This document shows positions 33,141 to 46,251 of a DNA stretch of 64,000 bases, one piece after another. The stretch covers positions 11,036,501-11,100,500 of the forward strand of contig OU015569.1 of NCBI GenBank assembly GCA_907165135.1, given 5' to 3'. Position 1 is the stretch's first letter, and the number at the start of each line of letters is the position of its first letter. The position numbers were made by a program, and so were the translations under genes. The notes below the pieces were generated by a model. It had not been told where the DNA came from. It saw nothing but the letters and a program-made list of their open reading frames with translations, and made no database searches. The DNA comes from Oikopleura dioica. Lineage: Eukaryota; Chordata; Appendicularia; Copelata; Oikopleuridae.

Positions 33141-35133
33141 ATCTTATCAAAACTACAGTTCGTAAACTCGATGCCTTTAGCGGGCCCTGGAGAGTGGTTA
33201 AAAAGTCGATTTATAGCTTCCCGAGATCAGTGGCGGCGGACTCGCTGCTCTCCATAATCTTGAATAAATGATAATTCACCGGAGGTATCTGACGGACAGA
33301 TCATTACCGGGCTCAGCTTTGGCGCGACCAGCTGTCAGACTCCAGTTCCCACACCGGAGCAGCTAGAATAACCGACGTGAAGAAACGTGAATAACAGCCC
33401 ACCAGCTAAGCCAACACCACTTTCTAGGGAAGATGATAGGAGCATCTTGGGTTCAAAAAATGACGAAACTCGTCGGAGATCTTTTGTTGAAGTTTTAGGA
33501 TTTATTTTAGAAAGACATAATTCTACGAGGTTTCAATTTCGTTCCCACCATTGGTAGTAAAAAATTGATCTTCATGAATGAATCCATCAAAATCGCCATT
33601 TCAGTTCATTCTCCCGTTGAATAAACACACTCATTCTACGACTGACACTTAGGGATTAAAGAAGTGAGTGCCTTAAAGCTTTGTGATGGACGTTTTTGAC
33701 TTCGCGATTATCCATGTTCCTGGTCGTCCTGACGCCGCTTGGCCAAACAGTTTACCGCAAATGTCACTTATCGGTACCTTTTTTGACATTGCCAGAAGAA
33801 AATTTTTTTTTTAAATCATCATCACGGGAGCGAACACAAAACGAAAGAAAAAAAGCTCACCCTGCTGAGCGTGAATAAAGCTGAGAGTGGCTCTCTCTCG
33901 GCTAAGCTGCGGCTTTGACGAGCAAAAGCAAGCTCGATAGTGTTTCGTTAGGGCTTTTCTTTTGATCAGCGGCGCCGCGGGGAACTCCCGTCGCCGACAA
34001 TTTACATTTCCTTCGCAAACGACCAGCGTTACAGTAATAAACGGCTTTAGTTACCACCGGAGGTCATGGACGAAACTAATCATTTTCGATTAACAGCACT
34101 CTTGGGAGCCTTTTTGCAATGAAATTTCTCTAGAAAAAAACGGTTTCTTTAGATCTTTTATGGCAAAGAAATTTAGGGGTTCACTAGTTCAATTCGTCGT
34201 CAAGAATTTTTCTTAAGAATTTAGGAGGCGAGACCCTTATTTTATTCTCCAAAACAAAGATTGAGTCTTTTACCAGAATCATCAAGTTTTTATGCTATTC
34301 AAAGGCAGATTTTGTTAACTCTAACTTACGAAAAAGAAGAATAAAGCTAAAACCTTATTTTGAATAAATAAAATAAGGGTGTCATTAAGCTAAGTTTTTT
34401 TTCAACAAAACTGTAGCGAAAAATTAGGTTTATCAACAGTTTCTGTCAGAAGAACTTTTCTTATAGAAAAAAGGGTTGGATAGGACCTTATTCGAGGAGC
34501 TACGTCTGCCCGTCTGGGGATGAGGAGAGTGTTTTTGGGAAGCGCTGCTTACGACAAGAATTCCGATCTCTTGATTAGACGCGTTCACATGCGCAGTAAA
34601 TTAGACTTACATTTCCGGCCAGTGTGAACAATCTCAGCTCCCGCGAATAATCTTCATAAGCTCGAATTTAACGATGAAAACTGACTCAATTTTTATTTTA
34701 ACGAATTAATCCTTTCGAATCCGATCCTGCGAAAACTCAATCAACACGGCTTTTTGGACAAAAGTAGGTTTTTATTTTTTCGTTTTTGCTTCTTGAAAAG
34801 CTAGTTACAGTCAGAAATAATAACTTAAGGATCAGTGGGGCACAACTTCGTATATTCCGTAATACTTTTTTTGAGTGAATATACTTCTTGGTATAAATAG
34901 AGATATAGATATTCGTTTATACAGAGCAAAAGCAATATGCATATCAATATTTGAATCTTACGAATGTTTACGATACGGAATACGAATTACTACATGCACA
35001 TGTACAGTCATAGTAGCGATAGAACAGAGTTATTTACAAAGTGAGGTACTTTCGAAGGGTCTTGAAAAATGGTGAAGATGAAAGGGATGAGGACGCTGAA
35101 CTGGACAGGAAATATTTTTTAGCTTTACTGGCG
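33141..35133. other. Intergenic region 3' of Tbx2/3, no gene seen
   Basis: No exon with family signals was found on either strand. It contains an inverted-repeat element (34230-34386) and AT-rich sequence. The left part overlaps weak open frames on both strands (33074-33271 plus, 32922-33140 minus) that cannot both be real. Confidence 0.4.
34230..34386. mobile_element. MITE-like copy of the ACACCCTTATT terminal-repeat family
   Basis: The left end GAGACCCTTATTTTATT is answered by the right end AATAAAATAAGGGTGTCAT in inverted orientation, about 155 bp apart. The termini match those of the 46252-46344 element. Non-coding. Confidence 0.55.
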
Positions 35134-37512
35134 CTACGAGACAATGTCTTGAACTTCGACCTCGGCAGATTCTTCTGCTTCTTCCGCCTGTTCTTCTTGT
35201 CGCTCAGGGGGCGCTTGAGGGCTTTCCACGGGTTGAGAAGGGCTTGGCTCGACAGTTTCGGCTGAGGAGATGCTCACTGCGGGCTGAGTACTAGCTGGCG
35301 CTGGCTCAGTTGAGGGCGAAGAAAGAGCTGCTTGTGAGGAATTGAGCTGGGCTGCGGTGCGCGTGGCTAGCCGCGCCCTCGCCTCGCGATAAAGGCGATC
35401 AGCGGTCTCAGACACTAAAGTAGGCTTGTTAGGGCAGTGTTGATACGGGCTGGAGAATTGCGAGAAGGAGCAATGATCCCTCGATGTGGAGATGATCTCC
35501 ATTATAGCTCCTTGTTTACTTACTTAGCGGGTTTAAACGCTGAGCTTGAAACAGCGGGTTGTAGCTACTTCCAGTGGCGGCGGCGTTGAGCAGCGGGAAG
35601 TGGGGGAGCAAGTTGTGCAGGGCGAGTTGTGGATGAGGAATTTGACCAGTCATCGCTTGGTTGAAGTTTAGACCCGTTAGGGCCAAGGAGTTCAGTTGGT
35701 GTGTGAATTGTTGTGCAGCGGCCGCAGCGGCCTGCAGATTCCGATGATGAACCGCGGCCGAGTGCAGAGTCGGATTGGAAAACGCAGAAGCACTCCCGCT
35801 CGCAGAGGTGGCCCCGCAATCGGGACTCTTTGCTGCGCTCTCGGCGAGACTGGAACGAGGCGAGGAAGAGACGAGATTCGTGATCGAATGTGCTAGCGTT
35901 GCTTTTGTCCCGGCTGCAATAGTAGATACAGGCTGCGCGATTTTGGGGGTTTCGCTAGGCGATCGGGCACGGCCGGAGTCGGATTCGGAGGTACGACTTC
36001 GTGGGGATTCAGTGCGAGCCACGGGGGAGTTGGCAGCGTTTGTCGAGTTGCCAGAATCGGCCGAGTCCCGGCGGATTTTGTCATCGGCGTCTACTCGGAG
36101 TTGCTTGGACTCGCTTTCTTCGGCGCAAGGCAATCGCGGTCTAAATTATCAAGTTAAAATTGATTACTCTGTTGAGCGACGCTATGGGAAGCGCGCGTGT
36201 TTAGTGTTTCCAAAGCCGCGTTTCCTATTCTAAGTGCGAGCCTAACTGCCGGAAAGTCGTTTCCCCTCTCTACCACATCTGCGACTTGGTCTTTTACCTT
36301 TTCTCGCGCCGTCCGCAGCCTGTGTCGCGGAATCCCTTCGCGAAGGGGTTATGGTTGATTTTGAGTTGGGTGATCTGAAAAGCGCAGTTAGATTTCCAGT
36401 TTCCAGATGATTTTCCGCCACTTACTTTTTCATTTTGATACGCTGTGACTGCGATAAATTCCATCTCTGGAAAGCACGTAGTTCGCCACTGCCGGGAGTA
36501 GATTTGACTTGTGTCGGAGCATCGTACGATGTGGAAACGAGGCTGGTACTTGTGCATTGAATTCAGGATTGCCTAGAAGAATGAACTGAGCACAAAGAAA
36601 AAATAGTTAAATCTTATTTGGAGGAAAAATAGGAGGAAATAGAAACTTACGTGGCCGTAAACATGGGGATCAGCGATGTTGTTCGTCAATTTACATTTGT
36701 GGAAGCTAATGCTGGGCCTGTTCATCCACTGCTCTCCTGTAGCTGGTGAGTCGGGATGAATATAAAACCTGAATAGCGAAGTTATAAGCTGTGGGCAACT
36801 CGTCACAACTCACCGTCGAGGAAGTTCCGGATCGGCTTTGCCCGCCACCATCCAGCATGAATTGTGATACTTGTATCGACAATCATCTTTGGGTCGTATA
36901 TCCATCACCATACAGTACTTGGCCTTTGGGTTCAGCCCGGAGACTTTTGTCTTGAAGCCAGGAAACATTCGACTGAAGAAAAAATGATTAAAAATTGCCA
37001 ATAAAGTTACAATTCTAGCCGCTATCCTAGCTTATTTAGGGTCAAATGAAGAATACTGGGATTCCTCTTTAGAGTGATAGAAAAAGGCTTTGCTGCCTGG
37101 GAACTGATTGAATTCAAGTTCGCGCGAAAGTGTTTCAATGTTAGAAAAAATGAACGATTCAAATTCCTTTCCCCACTTTCATCAAAGCCCTCCTTTTTCT
37201 GATAATCACTTATCACCGAAAAAACGCGTGAATTACCGCTGTAAAATGCTTCAGAACTTACCGGCCGGTCTTGGTGATCACCATTTCTGTCCCATTTCGA
37301 TGGAACTCGTCCCAGAGTGCTTTATCCACGAGTTCTACTTTGGGATCATCAGGCTCTAGATTCTCGTCGATCTCTTCCGCATGTGCGGCTGCGGCGGCCT
37401 GCTGCTGCTGAAGCTGGTGAACGAGGTGGTTCAAGCCAGGAGTGGAGAAGGGACCGTAGGGGTTGATGCCAGGTATCCCTGGCAGCCGGTGCATTAGGTT
37501 GAAGTCCAACAT
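35134..37512 (-). CDS. Tbx2/3-type T-box transcription factor
   Basis: Seven exons: 37262-37512, 36814-36972, 36651-36768, 36426-36572, 36298-36374, 35524-36140 and 35134-35414; 549 residues, all introns GT-AG. The T-box starts near residue 52 ([20 protein letters not shown]) and runs through [68 protein letters not shown] and [18 protein letters not shown], the diagnostic C-terminal end. The match to Tbx2/3 is closest: acidic DD before the T-box, ATGEQWM, and GRREKR followed by a Ser/Ala-rich region. These factors bind T-half sites (TCACACCT type) and usually repress. The C-terminal 290 residues are low-complexity (Ser, Ala, Gln, His, then a Pro/Glu tail). The gene is followed upstream by a long gene-poor interval that may hold enhancers. 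Confidence 0.93.
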
Positions 37513-38435
37513 GGGGTTTTTTCTCGAGTTGAGTCTTCCTTGATTTCAGCCTCTTTTTTTTCGTTGTTTTCTTTTTGGGAAAAAAATTTATGAAAAAGAG
37601 TTTTGGGAATTTAAGCCGAAACTTGGATCTAAGTCTCTGCTGCAGAAATGAGCTCTTCTCAAGCACGGATGTAGACTATATCTCTGGTTGGCCAACAGTG
37701 CATGGGGTGGCGCGAGAGGGAAGAGAGACGAGCAGCGAGCAGGGAAAATCAAAGACGAGGCCGCTCGCCGCGCGTGTTCAGCGGTGGCGCACTCCTCCTC
37801 GCTGGCCGCGGCGCCCGAGGGGTGTCGATCTCTTCGCTTTCTCGCTGCTAATGGGATCGACCCGCGAGAACAGGACCACACCTGTTCAACAGACAGATAG
37901 CATTATTGCAGGAATGCTTCTATCGCTTGTTTTGCCTATCAAAACTACCAGAAGCAAAATCACCAAATGAAAATGAATTGGCACTCAGACGGAAGTATTC
38001 GAAAACGATTGATTACAATCACTTATCGACGAATTTTTCAATCAACGATTGCATTTTATACTTATCATCGTCTTCTTCCGATTTCGGAATAGAGCTGAAC
38101 TGACTTTTTTCTTAATAAAATATTCGTTTTAGTTGAGCAAGAACTATGGTTAGAAGAAAACGCAGCTGGAAATGATAATTGTTTTGGCTCGCTCTTCAAA
38201 GATTGGTAGTAGGAGATATTTTTTCACGAAATCACGAGTCGCTTCGAGTTACTTCCGATAATAACTGGAGCCTGCGAAAGCGGAAACAAGGAGGAAACAG
38301 CTATAGTTATTATTACCAGAGTGGCTGTTTCTTATTGTTTCTTAGCGCAGCTAGAAGTGTCCAACAAGTGAGGCGAGTGTGTGTTATTAGTACAGCAGGC
38401 AGCGGCTTATTTGTACAGTGGAGCCAGTCGGGCAG
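37513..38435. promoter_or_regulatory. Upstream region of Tbx2/3
   Basis: Sequence just 5' of the T-box gene start codon. It includes a GC-rich stretch (about 37700-37870) with GCGAGAGGG and GGCCGCGGCG motifs, probably promoter or 5' UTR. Open frames on both strands here are overlapping, biased and lack family signals. Confidence 0.4.
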
Positions 38436-38532
38436 GGATTGACGCTCCCCTCGACAAGTTCACTTACTTCGAAGGCGACAATGGCCAACTCTTGTCTCCC
38501 GTCAACATCCACACGGACAGATACACTTAGAT
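38436..38532 (+). CDS. Orphan exon-like open frame
   Basis: After a CAG acceptor the sequence reads IDAPLDKFTYFEGDNGQLLS, then PVNIHTDRYT and TAG. Composition and codon use look like a coding exon, unlike the surrounding sequence. No partner exons were found on the plus strand upstream, so it may be the last exon of a gene with distant 5' exons, a remnant, or chance. Confidence 0.3.
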
Positions 38533-40042
38533 TGTTATTTCGAACAAGTGATTGGGCCACACACTAAAATCACCAAATTCACGGCCACTAAAAATCACAA
38601 GAACACAAAAAATGATCAAAAATCATCCCAAAAAAGTCGGTTTCCAAGTTTTTTTTTGTCACTGGAATTGATGGATAAGTCTTTCGAGCTGAGTTATTAG
38701 AGCTGAACTTTGAAAAACAGTTTTGGCTATTGCGTTTTTTTTTGTTTTTCCATGTGAGCGAGCTTGTTAATTGTCTGTCCGCGCTGTGATCTCGGCGCTT
38801 TGAGCAAATGAGGACAAATCCAAATAGTGGTGCCTAAAACAAGCATTCGATCAAACTCTGAGTAGCTAGGTGCATTTTCGTTTTTGATGATTATTGTTGT
38901 TTTTTGGGCAAAGAAAAGCGAGAAAGTTGAAAGGCGGCGCCGCCATTTTCTGGGGAATTTATGAGCTCGCGCTGAAAAACTGACAAGTGCTGCCGAAAAT
39001 AAACAGAAATTTTTATTTATATCGGTAACGCGTATTGTGCCACTAATTCTGGCCGCGGCAGCGTGTATTTACCGCGCTCAGACGTAGCTGTCCGGAATCT
39101 GTATCCTTTGAGCATAAATCCCAGCCATCACTTCCGATGACACAAAACGACCGCTTATACCAGCGAAACTTATTTAAAAACGCTTTTTTTTCGTGATATT
39201 GGGGGTTAAAATGTAGCCTTTGATTTCGGTTACTGTAGCTAATACAGTGACTTAGTGCTACTTACAACTGTAATCTGGGCGTGACATACTGTCACTGGTT
39301 CAGGTTCAGGTGGAGTGTCGGTTGTTCCGTTGGCGAGTATCGACAGAACGGTACCGCTGCGATAAATTTGGTAAGTGAGCCGTCTAATCCCTCTCCAAGT
39401 TCGCAATCTGGCCGGGTATTAGATTTAACGCTCTGAGCGCTGCTTTAGGCACACGTCCACTTCCGGCCGAATCAATACGCAACACAACGAGGAATAGAAA
39501 TTTCACACTCTTACATGTCATTACACGACAGCTACTGTCATGCTTGTTAGCGAGTAAGAAGGCAACTGTAAGTTTCGATTAACTGTAAGTCCGTTTGCCT
39601 TACTTGCCTTCAATCAAACAAGTGATCCCCCTCCTACAGCTAGGGAGATAGTTCGGCGCCACGTCTGGGATGAAACTTCCCATAAGTGCCTCTCTATTCA
39701 TGCTCATTTTAAACTTATCCCGTCTCATTCTTACTTCCAGCTTCTATTTTTTGATTGATGACAGACGAACACAAGGAGTTTCAAATTTGTACCATTTAGG
39801 CACACACAGCCAATTTGAATTTTTGCCGCAAACAAAGCCGAAAAAAGAAAGAAAGAAAAACTTCCAACAAACAAAGTTCTTGTCAAGTTGAGGGGATCGA
39901 CAAAGTTGATTCTTTTTTTTCGTAAAAAAGGGGGTGGACATCGTTAAATAGAAGAAGTAACACCCTTATTCAAGCTTGAAGCGATCTGCAGCTCAGATTT
40001 GGTAAGAGTTTTAATACGAGATGAAGCGCTAGAATATCCGGA
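38533..40042. other. Gene-poor sequence, no gene seen
   Basis: AT-rich, non-coding on both strands. A short pair of AGGGGGT and ACACCCTTATT motifs at 39928-39972 resembles a degraded copy of the ACACCCTTATT element family. Confidence 0.4.
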
Positions 40043-40107
40043 TCTGGGCTCGGCCTTCCTCTTTTCCAACCCTGACTCAGGTTTTCTACACAGGTTGCGG
40101 AGGCCAG
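40043..40107. mobile_element. Internally deleted copy of the CTGGGCTCGGCAACC family
   Basis: It begins CTGGGCTCGGC and ends with the reverse complement of the family terminus (ACCCTGACTCAGGTTTTCTA, then CACAGGTTGC). Most of the left arm is missing. Confidence 0.45.
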
Positions 40108-40615
40108 ATTAAGTTTTTTGATGAGCTTTTCCTTAGAAAAAGCTTTCCTGTTTTGACTCAAGTGACTGTTTACTCTTACTGTCAGAATTACAATTAGGTG
40201 ATTGAACGGAGCTGATCAATTATCGCTTTTGATCCCTTCTGGTGAAGATACTTTGCGTCGTTGGATTAACTCTTGAGCACTTAATCCGACGGTAGTTTCT
40301 TCAGATCGGTTTTGATTCTCAGCTATTCATTAATTTATAATTAATCAGCGCCATCAAGACAACCATCAAAGAGCGAAAGTTGCTCCTCTGGGCTCTCCGG
40401 GGAGCGGATAGAGTAACTCAACAGGTGCCCCGGCGAAGAACTTTTTAATGGACTGAATATGCGAATAATCAGACCGAATTTACCAACTTTAAAAGCTTCT
40501 TTTCATCCTTTTTTTCTGTTCCTTGAAATAATTTATTTATCAAATTGCTTGAAAATTGACTGCTAATGGCGTCTATTCACGCACCTGTTTTGCTGCATCC
40601 TAGGTCTGGGTTCAG

Positions 40616-40731
40616 CAACCTGTGTAGAAAACCTGAGTCAGGAAAATAACCATCTTCATCTGTTTCTGAATTCTAGCGAAGCCGCTGTCTGGATCCTGCG
40701 TTAGGTTTTCTACACAGATTGCCGAACCCAA
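40616..40731. mobile_element. Foldback element, CTGGGCTCGGCAACC family
   Basis: The left arm CTGGGTTCAGCAACCTGTGT (continuing AGAAAACCTGAGTCAGG) is mirrored by the right arm ending TACACAGATTGCCGAACCCA. Total 116 bp, non-coding. It shares its termini with the elements at 47000, 58582 and 60510. Confidence 0.7.
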
Positions 40732-43472
40732 TCCAAAATCTCAAAAGAAAGAACTTTCCTTATCAGGGATTCTCAATCCTTTTGCGAAATAGTTTTTGGG
40801 GGTGAATTAACGGCCGGATATGTTTAATCTATTTTAGTCGTCCTCTGGTCGGAAACAAGAGCAGAAGTCGCAAAACAGTTATAAAACAAAAACCGGGAGA
40901 AAAGTGGCGCTTTTGAATCATAAATTTTCAAGTTTGGCTTTTGAAAGTGACTTCCCCGCACCAGCTCCGGTGATACTTCCGACAAGGTGACGCCCGTCAG
41001 ATGTTCAAAACAGATCCTCAACTGAATCCTGCACTTGACACTTTCTATCAATTTTAGTCCACTTACAAATTTATAACCACTTTATTGCTTCCTATCGATG
41101 ATAATTTTTGGTTTCACAAGAGATTTTCAACAGAAAACGTCATTTTTAAAGCTTCAACTTTTTAATTACTAATTTTTGTTAATATTTTTTTTGAGTTTAA
41201 AGATCAACAAAGAATTTTTTACCGAAGATATCAATTCTTCACTAGAAAAATTAGTTCTACAATTAACTCTTTGAATAAAGAGTCTTTCCATCAACCATCA
41301 AGCTTGCTGATTGGCTGAGCAAACAAACCAGAGGTTTTCTATTGATTTTGGCCAATCAGTGAGCTGAAAAATCGGATTGAAGAGTTTGTTACAGGAAGAA
41401 GTAATAATAGTGGATTGTCTCGTCCCACTGTATTTCGCGAAAACTAGAAGAATGTTCACTTTATGGCCATTCTGCGCGGAGGGGTTAACATTCCGCGTGG
41501 AGATTTATTGTTGGCCCGAGGCGCGCGCGCTGAGAGCAGTAACCGTAATTGTAGAATTTTGTCGCTGCCTGTGATGTGAAAGTCAGGCTAATTAGTGTTG
41601 AGTTGATCTTAATGCAAAACTAAACACATTTTAAAGTCACATTTAACGAGCGGCGGAGCGTTTTGCCATTTATTCACGTGGCACACCAGCGCGTGTGCCC
41701 AAAATACTCGCGCGGCGCCAAAATCGAACAAGCTGAGGAGAAATTTTTAGCGCTAGATAAAGGTCGCCAGCTTTTCAGGTGCCACTACTCTGCAATCGAC
41801 GAATTTACGGACAGCGCCTTTGAGAGTTATGGCACCGCGCTTTTTACATCAAGAACAACACTCGGACACACTCAAACACAGTCACCACTGCAGGCACGAT
41901 CAATGACATTTTAGCCACGGTTCCTTCAAAATAACCGTAATAATAATACTCCTGCCATGCCTGATTATAACGAAATGACAATACAATTTCAAACCGAGAA
42001 TGATATACTGTATATCTTATAGATAGCTTATTTATTTCACAATTTTTTCTGAGAAGTTTTTTTAATCAATATTTTATATGAAGTTTAGGATTTCGCGATT
42101 TTTATCCAGGGTGGTCGTGAAAAGAATTCATTTTCAATTTAAGTTATTTTATCATGAACAAAAGAAATATGAAATAATATGAAAACAGGTCCACATGGTA
42201 ACAGGACTTGTATTTAAATCTTGTAGGATTCAATTTATAATTCTTGTGGAAGAGAGAATTTTATATCGGAAATCCATCTATCATTAGTACCATGAGATTT
42301 TTTTAGAGAGGGAGAAGGCCCGAGGCGTTTCACTCTCGGGGAAATCTAGAAATTTCTTTCAGCTCCAGTTGGGCACCTCAGAATAAAGAATTTAGAGTGC
42401 GGCGCACTACGGAAAAATACAGTCATTTGATTGGCTAGCCGCGCTAGGCGCACGCGGCTAAACTGAGAGTCCCAGAGGGCTTAGGACCCTCAGATTCTCA
42501 GATCTCCCTTTAGAAAAAAATCTCATGGTATATTTGATCATTGCGAATTTGTTTCATTTTAGAATTTTGCAGATAATATATTTTCATTCTTTGTCACCAT
42601 TTTTCTCATTCTATCTCTTTATAATGTCAGTAGCGCAGATGTTTAAAACTTCAAATTCACTATCATTTTCGAGGTATAAGGATTCATTTTATATTTTTTT
42701 GAATGGACTGGCGAGCTGAACGGTGTCTGACTGATCGTAAATGGAAAATTATCGCTGCAACGGACCATCAATTTTTATTTTTGATTAGTAGGCGAGAAAC
42801 AGTTCTTGCGTTTTGTTTTTGGACTTTTTGAATTTTTGAATTACCCAAACACAGTCACCACTGCAGGCACGATCAATGACATTTTAGGCCTCGTTGTACT
42901 GCTCTATGAACTCAATGCGTTTAAAATAATCTGTAATACCAAAAATTTTCAATGTAAGTATATTTTGAGTTTGATTATAACGGACAGAGAATTTTCAGTA
43001 TTATGATGGGTAAAGTCGGTTGTTTATGCAGTTTTTCGTAATCAAAAATATAAAATCAGGCTATCTGGACATTTCCCACAGTGGAAATTCCACTCGTGTA
43101 GGCTTTGTTGCTTCATTTTAGAACTTACAGACTATAAGTTATAGTGTAAATTGCAGTAAATATATATATTTTAACATTAATTCATCTTGTCTTTCTTCGT
43201 AGTATGCGGTATTGAATCAGTTATACATAGTTATTCAAGCTTTTGAAGAATTCATTGCTTGTTCAGATCAGATATTCGGAAGACTGTAAAAGTTTCATTT
43301 TATATCAGAAACAAAGATTTAGTATTATCAATTTGGGAAGAAACAGAACACGTTTTTACACGATAGTATGACACCATCTTAGGCAATGCTTTCGGAGATT
43401 AAGAAATTCATTTTATTGCGTTTAAATTGCTGCGAAAACTTTAGAAAAGTAATGATATGGTAAATTTAAGAT
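40732..43472. other. Gene-poor sequence, no gene seen
   Basis: Non-coding on both strands. A 38-bp direct repeat with CACCACTGCAGGCACGATCA and following bases occurs at 41878-41915 and again at 42850-42888. One copy of the dispersed GATCGTAAATGG repeat is at 42736-42783. ATTGGC/GCCAAT motifs recur. A 45-bp inverted pair around a GATTGGCTGAGC motif lies near 41300-41360. Confidence 0.4.
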
Positions 43473-44075
43473 TTTTTCAAACGATGAATGTAAATAACAT
43501 TCTCGGGGCAAAATCCTAACCCTCAGGTTTCTTGTGCTTATGTGGAAGCCCGTGCTCTGAGGATTCGAATGGTATATAATTCTGGGCTTCGTCATCGGTA
43601 ATGACGTCATTATGGGTAATTGAAGGGCCGTATGGGGTTAACCTATAGCTACCTCTAATTTTTAATTGAATATAGGAACCTATATTGATTTTGGGCTCAT
43701 TCGAAAGCGCAGCTCGAAATCTACTAGCGGGCCTACAAATCTGGGTCAACCAACAGGTTTCAAATTTTTGACCACGTGGTTAGGTGGCTCCAGAATTTTT
43801 TCCCCTGGGAATCTTTCCTCCCGCATGTGCCCCGCTAGTAGATCTCGACCTGCTCTTTCGAATGAGCCCAAAATCAGCATACTTTTATCATCAAACTTAA
43901 ACGTTACAGGTGTCGGTTGTTTTCAACCAATCACAGAGGCCATATGACGTCATTTCTGATGACTAAGACCCAAAACCTATACCATTCGACTCCCCAGATC
44001 ACGGGCTATCAGATGAGCACAAAAAACATGGGGGTCAGGATTTGGTCCCGAGAATGTCATTTTCATTCATCAAAC
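43473..44075. repeat. Large imperfect inverted repeat (foldback), about 600 bp
   Basis: The two halves are inverted copies. The outer ends carry AACATTCTCGGGGCAAAATC against GACATTCTCGGGACCAAATC (reverse complement of the right side). Inner blocks include AATGACGTCAT on both sides and GGGCTCATTCGAAAGCGCAG against GGGCTCATTCGAAAGAGCAG. Arms are about 280 bp and moderately diverged. Short ORFs on both strands are by-products. Confidence 0.8.
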
Positions 44076-46251
44076 GTAATAATCAATATTTTCTCTTCAT
44101 TTGCTGTAAATAAGCGTTTTCATAAAAGAGTTCATTCTCTTATTCTTTTGAATTGGTTGACTAGAAAACCCATTTATATCCAAACCGATCGTAAATGGAA
44201 AATTATCGCTGGTACGGGCCATCAATTTTATTTCGATTTCGAATTTATATCATTCCTAGAAGCAAAAATATAAGTCGATACTTTATGTAGGAGATTCTTG
44301 AGCCATGAGTTTACGAGTTAGTTTATAGGAATTTTGGAATTGCTCAAGTGAAGTCAATGAGTTTGGAGTTTGATTCGTTTTGGCGGAAAGCGGGTGTGTT
44401 ATTTCGGCCAGTATCGGAGTTTGAGAATGCTTTCGACTTCTGTCTTTTTTGTTGATATTGAGCACTCAACGCCAGTTTGGTGTTTGTCTCGCCAAACTTT
44501 GTAAACAGTGCCTATCTTAATCACTCTCCAAGGTCGTCTAAGTAATCGCAGATCTAATTCGCGCCACTCCAAAGACGTAATAGCCCTCTATTTACTGACA
44601 AACTGTACTTTAAAAATGCTTCGGAAAAATGCATTACCAGTAGAAAATCATCAACCTATCAGAAATGGGTCTTCCTTGATTTCGACTATTCTAGCCAATA
44701 AGATTCAATTTCCATCTGAAATCTGATTGGCTAGAGTAGAATTAAATGAATGGATAGGTTTTTTATTGTTAGCATAATATTGGCCAATCAGATTTGAGAA
44801 AGGACTGAAATCTTATTGGACAAAGAAATTGAAGACTTATTTCTTATTGGTCAAAATTTGTCTTCTGTAATAATCAACTGTAGAGAGGAAAATCTGTATA
44901 AAGAAAACTGGTCAGTGCAATTTTGGCGATTAGGAGGCTTGCCCGATTGACTGGATAGAATTAGCGGTGTTTAGTGATTAGTGACAGTGTTCTAAGACAA
45001 GTGCCGGTTGCAAGATTAAACGGAGCCTAATTGAGTGTGTGGACAGAATAGAAAAGGGATTAGGACAGTGAGCGGCTTCCGATCAATGCTGAGCGGGGAG
45101 GTCCACGTGATTGATCACTCTGACTCTGACAATTATCGGATTGGGGAGCAGCACTCCCGCCGCGCATGTGCATCTCTTCAATCGCCAATTAGTACGGCTT
45201 TTTTTTTGGCTACAAGACGCTAGCTAGAGTTTGACGGACGCCTTGCAAGGTGGTAGTTGTATTCTGTGCAGTGGATGGCAGGCTGCTCTCGTGATAAACA
45301 AATTGTGGGACGGCGGAAGTCAACCGAGTAAACAGTTCGATAACTTTAAGAGGAAACTGCGCAGAGAGCGACATTCTGTCGCCTCCGATGACAGCTGAAC
45401 ACAGTCGTGTTCCAGGCCAGATCAACTGGAAGCTCTTCTGGTCCTGTCACCAAGTAATCCATCGTTTACCAGAAGTATTAAATGGCACTGACTCGCGCCG
45501 CCTGCCACTCAACTTACAAATACAAATCAGCCACTGTAAAAAGTACACTAACACTGTTACTGTTGCACAGGAGGGTCGTTCTTCGTTTCTACTGACTCTT
45601 CTTACAATAACGAATCTTCTCATCAGACGATCAGGCCTTCTGATTGGCTCCGAACAAGTAGAAGCTCTCATGCTCTGTGTTCAACCAATCAGAGAGAAGA
45701 ATGGGTTGACAGAAAGATGCATTATCATTGGGCCAAATTGTAGAATAAAAAATAGCGGAATAGCTAAAATTGACAGTAGCTGATGAAAGTTTTGTATTGA
45801 TCAATAAAGAGGTAAAAGCATAAGCGCCGATTTCGCGTGACTACTACTACCTATCAATTTTTATACTTTTAGGAAGCTTTAAACTCGCCAAGGTTGATCC
45901 CGAGCCGGGGCCATCTGTCAGCCTAAATCGTCACTAAGCGGTTTGTCAGATCAAAACAAACTCCATCACCGTAACGTGTTACGAGTGGTTTTTTGGGCGG
46001 CACTAATCGATGGGACACTTCAAAGTGTGCCCTTGAAGCCTGCCCGGATGCTTCCCCCGTCGAGATTCGCATTCATCAACTTCCGACTAATTTTTTTTTC
46101 TCTTTCAAACATTTTGTTAATCAATGGGAACCTTTTATCTCTGGCTATTTTTACAAGCTCCAAAAACGAAATCTCCTTTACTATTTTCACTGAGTAAATA
46201 ATTCAAAAACCAAGGCCCTAAACTTAAGGGTGTTTCTCCTAGAATTTCCTC
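44076..46251. other. Gene-poor sequence, no gene seen
   Basis: It contains one copy of the GATCGTAAATGG dispersed repeat (44187-44236) and several opposed CCAAT motifs, including a short hairpin with CTAGCCAATAAGATT and its inverted partner near 44690-44730. No exon with family signals. Confidence 0.4.

Noticed and set aside
33074-33271. Plus-strand ORF starting MILAPTMAHATGHSHPG
   Set aside because: It overlaps an equally weak minus-strand frame and has no splice partners or family signal.
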